Part shown: in pieces, positions 56,429 through 64,000 of the stretch
Layout of the letters: each line of letters opens with the position of its first letter
How positions within the stretch are numbered: position 1 is the stretch's first letter
Assembly: GCF_016801865.2 (NCBI RefSeq)
Contig: NC_068937.1
Location: 97,983,982-98,047,981 of the forward strand
Reading direction: 5' to 3'
Source: Culex pipiens pallens
Taxonomy: Eukaryota > Arthropoda > Insecta > Diptera > Culicidae
Length of the DNA: 64,000 nt
The notes under the pieces: generated by a model
What the model was told of the DNA's origin: nothing
The model's input: only the letters and a program-made list of their open reading frames with translations
Database searches by the model: none
Translations under genes and position numbers: made by a program

Positions 56429-56967
56429 ACCTGTATTGCGCAATTGAAAACTTTAAATGGCCGTATCTCAAAACAGCCCTATTTATTTTTTAAATTTGAC
56501 CTCACCATCGTATTCCCCGTCCGATTTTACATAAGAATCACCTATCGACAAAAAGGAATATTTTTCGTTCCAGAGATATCGAATTATAAAGTTTTAAGTA
56601 TTTGAAATTACCTATAATATCTACACTCGCCGCATCTGCTAGAAGCACTCAGTCGTGCTGATCAATAATAACTACCTGGTGTTCTGTAAGATGAATATTT
56701 TTTTCAATTTTATACGGGTTTGAGATAATCAATACCTTGAACAATCTATTTTTTGTTTAAGGAATATTTATTGGGTAATTTTTAATGCACTATTTTTCCT
56801 GATCTCAGTGTCATTAAACCATATTAAGTAAAATTTGAACTTTTAATATTTATTTCCAAATGCTACAGAGTTTTTACAATACAATTTTCGAAAATTTATC
56901 ATTATTCTATTATTTTCATATTTTTTCTAATTCCTCCTTTCTCAAATTATTTCTTTTATTTCTTCTT

Positions 56968-57324
56968 TTATTTGAAACGAGAACAAATGTAGAGCTGGCT
57001 GTAGTAGATGAAATAATTCTCATGGGTTCTAGAGCTTTTGCCATGTGCGGTAGCGAAATAGTGCCATTCAGCAAAAACCTCAAATTCTGCCTTAGGGTTT
57101 GAAAGATTGATCATATTAAACCGATTTTTATAATGTGTTTCATCAGAATAATTGATGATTTTTTTTTTAAATTCTGGTACATTTAATTTCAAAAGCAATA
57201 CCATATACTTCTGATACATGTGGATAGCAGCTGTATCGTCTTCCAAAATTTCGAAATGATTGACAAACAAAAAAAAGATTATTGTTCGGACGGTGTCGAA
57301 ATGAACACAACTGAATAATAACAC
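56968..57324 (-). pseudogene. Decayed transposase of an unclassified insect/cnidarian type
   Basis: A minus-strand frame contains DDTAAIHMYQKYMVLLLKLN, VPEFKKKIINYSDETHYKNR, FNMINLSNPKAEFEVFAEW, then HYFATAHGKSS. I recognise this as a transposase domain seen in many insect and cnidarian uncharacterised proteins, in which SDG..., QYKN... and AEW.FFAT.HGK motifs recur, followed by CDG.GG. Here SDE replaces the usual SDG and the frame leaves the pattern after HGKSS (the CDG block is absent), so it is inactive. I suspect a superfamily with 4 bp target duplications, but the name is not certain. It sits exactly in the unique core of the foldback, as expected for its source gene. Confidence 0.7.
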
Positions 57325-58250
57325 AACTAGATAATAAATCAGATTAATCGTTGTGATTTTCTAACCTTTTTCCAGTTTTATACTTTCCAGAAATCCTCCT
57401 CCTTAATCATGCTTCACGAGAGTTTTATTCATATTAATTCACAATTTTTAACACGATAATGAATCGTACACTTTTTCTTAAGTTACAAGATCAATTACAA
57501 TTTCCTGCTAGCTCTGCGGGAATTCCATTCTGCCCTGTATTGCGTGTCGTTCTTGCTTTGTACTGTGGGCTAGCACACAAATTCGCCGTATACAGCAGTT
57601 TCCTACAGTGGTGTACATTACATTTTTGCCTTATTTGCTAATGATTATTTGGGATGAAATCTTAATTCAATATATAACCAGGTAGCAGTTATTGAACAGC
57701 GCTTCTGAGTGCTTCTAGCATATGCGGCGAATGAAGCTAATGTAGGTAATCTCAAAAACTAAAAACTTTAAAATTCGATATCTCTGGAACGAAACATGTT
57801 CCTTTCTGTCGATAGGTGATTCTTATGTAAAATCGGACGGGGAATACGATGGTGAGGTCAAATTTTAAAAATAAATAGGGCTGTTTTGAGATACGGCCAT
57901 TTAAAGTTTTCAATTGCGCAATACAGGTAGAAAACATATTTTAATCTAAATTTTGATCGCGGAAATGGATTCTACGTCCAATTTCCTTCAAAATTGAGTC
58001 TAAGACCGACCCTCTAAGATTTGTGGTTCCTGAGTTATCGTCGTTTGGAGATAGGGGTTTCGCTCAAAAATCGCCAAAAAGATTTTTTGGGAGGGTACAA
58101 AAATGGAGGGGGTGGTCCGATTTGGATGAAATTCGGGATTTTTGCATGTTTTGATAGTCTTAACAGCTCTGCCAAATTTGAGCAGAATCGGAGATGGTAA
58201 TTTTCAAATTTGCATTTTTTCTTGCACACTTCAGGTGGAATGACCCATAT

Positions 58251-58644
58251 ATTTGATTGATTTTTATTCAAAAACAAATGCAATAAAAATATGTTAAATC
58301 CTTTTGAATATTTTGAAGTAATTATTTCACAGTCGACTTAAAAAGGTGGTGTTCCAACAGTGGCAACAGGTCCGCCAACGTGCTGTCCTAACTGGTCACT
58401 CCAAAGCAGGGCAAGGACAAGTATTTCCCCTTCCTCTTTTTCAGTTGGTTCCATTTCAGATCCCAGCTCTGAGAGGTATTAAATGAGAATTTTGATTGCT
58501 GAATGATTTATGACACCGGCAATTTCCTTTATTAACCTTTAAAAAATCTCAACTTTTTGGTGTCATTTTTCATTTAGGACTGTCCTTTTACTAATCGTTT
58601 TTTTTTCTGTAAATCTTAAACAGTTTTAATTGATATTTCTAACT
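58251..58644. other. Spacer between two elements
   Basis: AT-rich with no repeat edge recognised. Confidence 0.3.
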
Positions 58645-59349
58645 AGTGCGTCCATCCCGGGAATTCCCGGGACACTAAACCCGGGATTTTTCCAAAACCG
58701 GGAATTCCCGAATCCCGGGATTTTCTATAATTTGTCCCGGGAATTCCCGAAATTGAAAAAAATATCATATTTTGGTCTGGAAATTCAGATTTGGTTGTGA
58801 AAATAGTAGAACATGATGAACAATGAATTGAAATTTGTATTCAGCAAATCTCAGCATTAAATTGGCTTTTTAGGAAAACATTTTAAAATTTTAATTAACA
58901 GGTCTACAAAATGCCCAGTGCTTTAAATTTTTTTCTCTTTTATTTTAGTTTTTTAAAGACTGGATATATTTACGTATATTTTCGATTTTAAATTTGAAAA
59001 AAAAAAACAATCTCATACCAAATTATTTATAATCAAACACCGGCATCTATTGCAGTACAAATGTAACGATTAAAGATGACTTCGGTTAAAACAGGAACAG
59101 AACAAAACAATTTGTGCTTCCAAATGTATTGCTCTAAAATCTCCTGTACCTATTTAGACTGTGATTCTGATTTTCCCTCGGTTGGCGGTAGTAACTTTAA
59201 GATAATTTGTAAAATATGTTTTACATAAAACAATGAATTCAAAACTTATCTAAAATTTTACATTGACTGGTACCATTTTATTTATTGTCGTTTTTTTGTT
59301 TTTTAGACATATTTAATATTTTTTTAAGCTGTTTCAGTCATGTCAAAGG

Positions 59350-60515
59350 TGTGCAAAGGTTAAAAAACAGGAAAATTGATATTTTCTAAGTCTCACTCAC
59401 ACAACCCGCCATTTTCTAATGTCGATTTCTCAGCAACTATAAATCCGATTTTCAATGTTAAAACATGAAACATTCGTGAATTTTTCCGATCTTTTCGAAA
59501 AAAATATTTTCAAAAATTTTAAATCAAGACTAACATTTTAAATGGGCGTAAAATTGAATGTTTGGCCCGTTTGAAATGTTAGTCTTGATTTTAAATTTTT
59601 GAAAATATTTTTTTCGAAAAGATCGGAAAATTTCACGAATGTTTCATGTTTTATCATTGTAAATCGGATCTATAGTTGCTGAGATATCGACATTAGAAAA
59701 TGGTGGGTTGTTTGGGTGAGACTTAGAAAACATCAATTTTCCTGTTTTTTAACCTTTGCATGGCAATATCTCAGCAACTATGGGTCGTATCAACAAAGTT
59801 CAATAAACCAAAATCTAGAGAATTTTCTCAGCTTTTCAAAAATATTTTTTTCAAAGGTGGCCAAACATGGGCACTAATTTTAAAAAATGAAAAACTGAGA
59901 CTATTTTCAAAAAAGTTACCTAAAAATGGTTATAACTTGAAAACGGTGCACTATATCAAAAATTCACTAGAGTACTTTTTGATTGCAAATTCAATTTTAC
60001 ATCGAAAAATGAAGTGGAAACATTTTTGCGACCAATATTTCGATTTTTTGAAAAAATCTGAATTGATTCAAAAAATCAAAACTCGGTCAAAGATTTTTTG
60101 CCCATTCTGGAAATTTCTGAAAAGTTGTCAATTTATGTACTCTAAAACATATAAAAAAAAAAATAGTGTTTTTTTGCAAATCAAGTTTTAGTAACAAAAA
60201 GTTAAATTAAAAATCACCAAAATTTTTTTTTACGGTGTATCATTTTTTTTCAGTGTAGTCCATATCCATACCTACAACTTTGCCGAAGACACCAAATCGA
60301 TCAAAAAATTCCTTCAAAAGATACAGATTTTTGAAGTTTCTTATATCATTTTTGTATGGACAGCTGCCAAATTTGTATGGAAAATTATATGGACAAACTA
60401 ATGATGCAAAATGGCTTCTTTGGGCAAACCGAAGGCACCAAAAAAGTTTCAGCCGGATTAAAAAATACAAAAAATAAAATTAAAGAAAAAAGATCGATTC
60501 CGTAGAGAACTGCTC
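59350..60515. mobile_element. Truncated GAGCAATTCTC-family element inside the type 2 element
   Basis: The right arm is complete, including ACCGAAGGCACCAAAA and the right end GTAGAGAACTGCTC, but the left arm is cut so that only the part close to the axis remains. Axis near 59570. Confidence 0.8.
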
Positions 60516-60573
60516 AAGGGTCCTATAAACATATGGAAGACAAAAGCTAATTGGACCTTTTTTTAAAAAAAAG
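60516..60573. mobile_element. Short AAGGTCC hairpin MITE
   Basis: GGGTCCTATAAACATATGG ... CTAATTGGACC with A and T runs; sister of 31028-31095. It directly follows the 60515 end. Confidence 0.6.
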
Positions 60574-60896
60574 AATTATGTAATTTGATTCGCAAATCAA
60601 AAAAAAATATCATCTGGAATTTAAAAAAACACAAAGACAAAAAAAATAATTTCTTTTAGGCTATTTTAAAACTGTCGTCTTTGTTTATATTGAAGTGAGG
60701 ATTATCACCATTTGATATTATTAAGCTTATTCTATGATTGTAAGCTTGAAAACATAACAAATATAATGAAACATAGATTTTATTACTGATTAAAAAATTT
60801 CCCGGGATCCCGGGAATTCCCGGGATTCCAAAAATATGTTTCCCGTTTCCCGGGAAATTCAAAACCCGGGAAAATTGGTTGCCCTATTTATAACAA

Positions 60897-61630
60897 AACC
60901 CGATTTAATCCCACCTGGGGTGAGCCTTTCTTACAAAAGAATATAACAATGGTGGAACTTCTTTCCATTCATAACATCGACTTTGTTTATTTATAACGTC
61001 AGCACAAAAGAAAGTAAAATGATACAAAAATTCTTATGATGAAAGCAAAGAATTGTAAATGATATGTTTTCCAAAAGAAATTAAAATATCAAAAAATCAG
61101 GTACAAGTGAACCGCGTGTGCCGCAAGGTGCAGGGAAGTTTGCCATCCAGCTTCTGTGAAAGTGACAGAGTCAGAGAATGCTAATTTGAAACCGTACCAC
61201 TACACACTCAATTGCGAGTACCTTAGGTAGAAAGCCATTGGCGTAAGCGAACATTGAAAACTTTGAAAACGATATAAACGATTAAAAGCTTAGAAAGCTC
61301 CTATTGGAATCCAATGTACTCTGTTAAATAAACTTACGAAATCACGGAAAAATTAAGTCTCCTTTTAGGCGATTTTAGGAGCACATGGGAAACAAATTGA
61401 TTTTCGCTTGATAAATGTCCTATGTCACAAAAGTTTTTGCATAAACATTGGACACTTATGCACAGATGGACAGGGCAAAAGAAACCTTAAAGCTACGATA
61501 TCTTCAATGTTGTAGGAAACATCGGTAGACAAGCTACTACAAAACGATTATATCTCGAGCCACAAAAAATATATGCGTCAACATTCTCGCGCCAGTAATC
61601 GAAGCTCAACTTGACAACTTGGCGACGACG
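60897..61630. other. Unique AT-rich DNA
   Basis: No gene recognised. Confidence 0.35.
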
Positions 61631-61768
61631 CGTCGAAAATCGATGCAGTGTGATTTTTTGTCGATTTTTCCGATTAAAATTCATGCTGAATTGTAATATT
61701 TACGAAGATGAAAATGATGTCCAGCCATAAGGTAAACCCTATATCTTTCTTTAGTAAGAAAGGCAAAA
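61631..61768 (+). repeat. Element end with TTTCTTTAGTAAGAAAGG, copy 1
   Basis: About 138 bp that recurs at 62325-62467. It includes ATGCAGTGTGATTTTTTG, ACGAAGATG(A/G)AAATG and a palindromic end CTTTCTTTAGTAAGAAAGGC. It may be the 3' end of a mosquito element. Confidence 0.65.
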
Positions 61769-62324
61769 AGTAAATCGTTCTAAAAATTGATCGGGATTGC
61801 CGATGGATGTCAAATTTGTTTCAGATGCTCACTCATGGTCTGTACTATGAATGTAGAGAGACATTTTGGATAAAATTAGTAACGAAAAATGTTGGCGAAG
61901 TTCACCAGGTGGGCTTTTACCTTTTTTATGGGATTTTTTTTTTCTTATGGTAGGTTAATCAAACGGCTCTAACTCCAGAACCAAATTATGAAGCTTGATG
62001 AAAATTTGGGAGGTTGTAAATGAAAATGATTTTTTTTTTACCATATTTTCATTTGAAAAGTGTGTAATTCAGTGAATAGTCTGGCCACATCCGAAAACAG
62101 ATTGATATTTCTAAATTCGACCTCAAAATGGTCCGAGTTCAGCACACCAGCTTTCAAATGCACTTGGAACAATCAAAATCGAAAATAGGGGAGCCGAGGA
62201 CTTCGCGACACAAAATTTTGCAAAAATTTTACCACACACGGACATCACTCGAACTACACGGAATTTATTTTCTCGAAATTCGAGGGTGTGAGATAGACGA
62301 GTTCTGTCAAGGTGAATCGATATA

Positions 62325-62467
62325 GTGTCGAAAATTGATGCAGTGTGATTTTTTGACGATTTTTCCGATGAAAATTCATGCTGAATCGTAATATTTACGA
62401 AGATGGAAATGACGTCCAGCCATAAAGTAAAACCTATACCTTTCTTTAGTAAGAAAGGCAAACAAGT
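62325..62467 (+). repeat. Element end with TTTCTTTAGTAAGAAAGG, copy 2
   Basis: Second copy of 61631-61768 in the same orientation, 560 bp to the right. Confidence 0.65.
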
Positions 62468-64000
62468 TTCTAAAATAACGTTAAGGAAGATTTTCATCAT
62501 TCAAAGAAGATTGTATTCGGTAAAATGGCAAAAAAAAACAGTATAATGTTTCATTACTACAAATTCCCCTCTGCCATTGAATCTGGGTGCAAGGAATCGT
62601 AAATTAGAACCATTTGGATCAATTAGAATTATTCTCGTGCGATTGATGATTGGCAATGAGGGGTCATTGTGGGTCGATGGACGGTTCTGACGAAGGAAAA
62701 TTGAATTGCGAATGACCCTGGTTGATGGCACGTGCTATCTTGAGTGATGAAAGTGAACTAATTTTAGTTGGGAATTTGATTTAATCTTCCAAGCATAAAT
62801 TTCAAAAAAAATATAAGCAATTTAAATTGTTCGATACCTGAACCACCACATGAAACAACATGAACAAGTAAACTTGTAAAATTTTGCAAATGTATTCGCA
62901 AATCAACAATTATTTTCCCATGCAATCCCCTTGAACAGTATTCCTATGAAAACTTTTCCAGAAGCAATATTTGCTTCAATTAAGCACGCTCTGCGTTCAC
63001 GATTTTCCATCTCAGAACAGCTAGAACAGAAACATGAAAAAAAATTTCTGAATTGCAAGAGTACTCCGCTGCGGCTTGAGCTGTGAGAGCAGCTTTTACT
63101 TTTGGAGAAAAAAAAAGCTTTCCCATTGCATTTGGAAAAGTAAGCAGGGAAAGAAGGGATAAACCATATTAAGTGCACTTCATCAGTGAATGGAAAGTAT
63201 ACACTCGAGTGTTTTGCTCCGTGAAAATTGTGGCCAAACGTCTGGAAGAAATTCAGTTAGAGTGAAGGATCAGTTGGATATTGTTGGACATTGATGGCTC
63301 ATGACTTACAAATAATTTTGTTGATTATATGAAGCTTCCATTAATTCAGAGAAAAAATCCAATTTGAATCACTCAATTTCCATCCCAATAAATTCGAGGG
63401 AAAACTCAATTGCATCATTCATAATTCTCATGGATGCCCTGGTACTGACGAGCCATTTCCAGCGAATTTCAGATTATATTTATCCATCTGTTGGCCTGGC
63501 GATTTTAAATTCGTGGAATTCTCATTTTTTCATTTATTGAATGCGCCTTTTTGAAACTATCTAGCAGCATAACATGTAACAGAATTTGGTAAAATGGAAT
63601 ACCCGTTTTATTCACTCTGGAATGACATTTGAGGAGGGCGTCAGATCATTTTTTTTTAAATATTTTTGTATATCGTATTTTAAATCTTAAATAGTGCAGT
63701 ATCGAAGCCGTTGTATCGTATCAAAAAGTGGTCGAAGACAAACTTGTAGGAAATTGGACGGAAAGAAAAATACACGTCACTACTATGAGATTTTTCGACA
63801 TTGAAGATTAAAAGTACAATTTTAAGGTGATGTCACGATTTTTTTCGTTCAATTTTTTAAAGGAAATAGCCTAAGATGTTACAAAAAGTCTCACGTAAAA
63901 TGCAGGATGGGATGTCTCTCTTAAAAAACTACAAATATCATTTACCAACATTGTTTTTTTGAATGTGGTTTAGACGTCAAATTATTAAAAACTGTACGCA
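62468..64000. other. Unique DNA to the window edge, no gene
   Basis: No coding exon or repeat edge recognised; a few open frames up to 91 codons on the minus strand lack any pattern. Confidence 0.35.

Larger units (their letters stand above)
54178..58250. mobile_element. 4.07 kb foldback element with a transposase remnant
   Basis: Ends ATATGGGTCATTCCACCTG and its complement are the tips of arms of about 580 bp. The right arm is continuous (57670-58250). The left arm is split by a palindromic insertion (54497-56428) into 54178-54496 and 56429-56695. The unique core (56696-57669) encodes a decayed transposase (56968-57324). The arms read GGGTCATTCC, CCATCTCCGATTCTGCTC and CCACAAATCTTAGAGGGTCG. 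The mobilising family is probably its own. Confidence 0.85.
58645..60896. mobile_element. CCCGGG type 2 element, interrupted
   Basis: Starts AGTGCGTCCATCCCGGG, matching 47265, and ends at AAACCCGGGAAAATTGG then GTTGCCCT (60896). At about 59345 it is interrupted by a palindrome-family fragment and a hairpin (to about 60575), after which the type 2 core resumes. Confidence 0.75.

Noticed and set aside
61493..61684. 63-codon minus-strand frame
   Set aside because: It overlaps the repeat copy starting at 61631 and has no other support.

Overview
The window looks like mosquito nuclear DNA, most likely Culex. It is AT-rich and intron-bearing, with few exons separated by dense, nested, mostly non-coding transposon debris. 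The genus call rests on repeat types I associate with Culex and Aedes: elements ending in CCCGGGAATT palindromes, cytosine-tract MITEs beginning GGGACCATCC, CTTCCTCAC elements, and tRNA-derived SINEs. No database search was possible. There is no bacterial-style operon, CRISPR array or rRNA gene.

Genes. The best-supported gene runs on the minus strand from about 44.9 kb to 33.6 kb. Four exons (44685-44710, 40088-40559, 33988-34248, 33775-33927) join in phase into a 303-residue protein. It has a short N-terminal membrane anchor, a long acidic low-complexity stretch and a compact C-terminal domain. I do not recognise the family. Its introns of 4.1 and 5.8 kb are full of transposons. Just past its poly(A) signal lies about 0.8 kb of a heptanucleotide satellite (ATTAAAC)n. 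Weaker evidence supports a plus-strand terminal coding exon at 10031-10189 and minus-strand 5' untranslated exons at 1404-2190 and 21817-21997.

Broken genes. At 13.4-15.5 kb a degraded CGGBP1-like double zinc finger (plus strand) faces a frameshifted, intronless copy of the chaperonin subunit CCT2 (minus strand). The pair is framed by short palindromes ending in CTGCTCGA and by direct repeats.

Mobile elements. 0-13 kb: SINEs, small MITEs, a CCCGGG-ended element and a 1.47 kb foldback with mariner-like ends. 16-31 kb: tandem repeats, a TIR element carrying a tRNA-like box (three copies in the window), a 1.9 kb near-perfect foldback and a cluster of ACACAG MITEs. 35-39 kb: MITEs with guanine or cytosine runs and an inverted array of a GTCGAA-type short repeat. 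41-53 kb: more CCCGGG elements, a non-LTR-like insert with 24 bp target duplications, and a TTAA-flanked piggyBac-like element. 54-61 kb: a 4.07 kb foldback whose core holds a decayed transposase and whose left arm was invaded by a 1.93 kb palindromic element with an ACCT duplication. 61-64 kb: no gene found.
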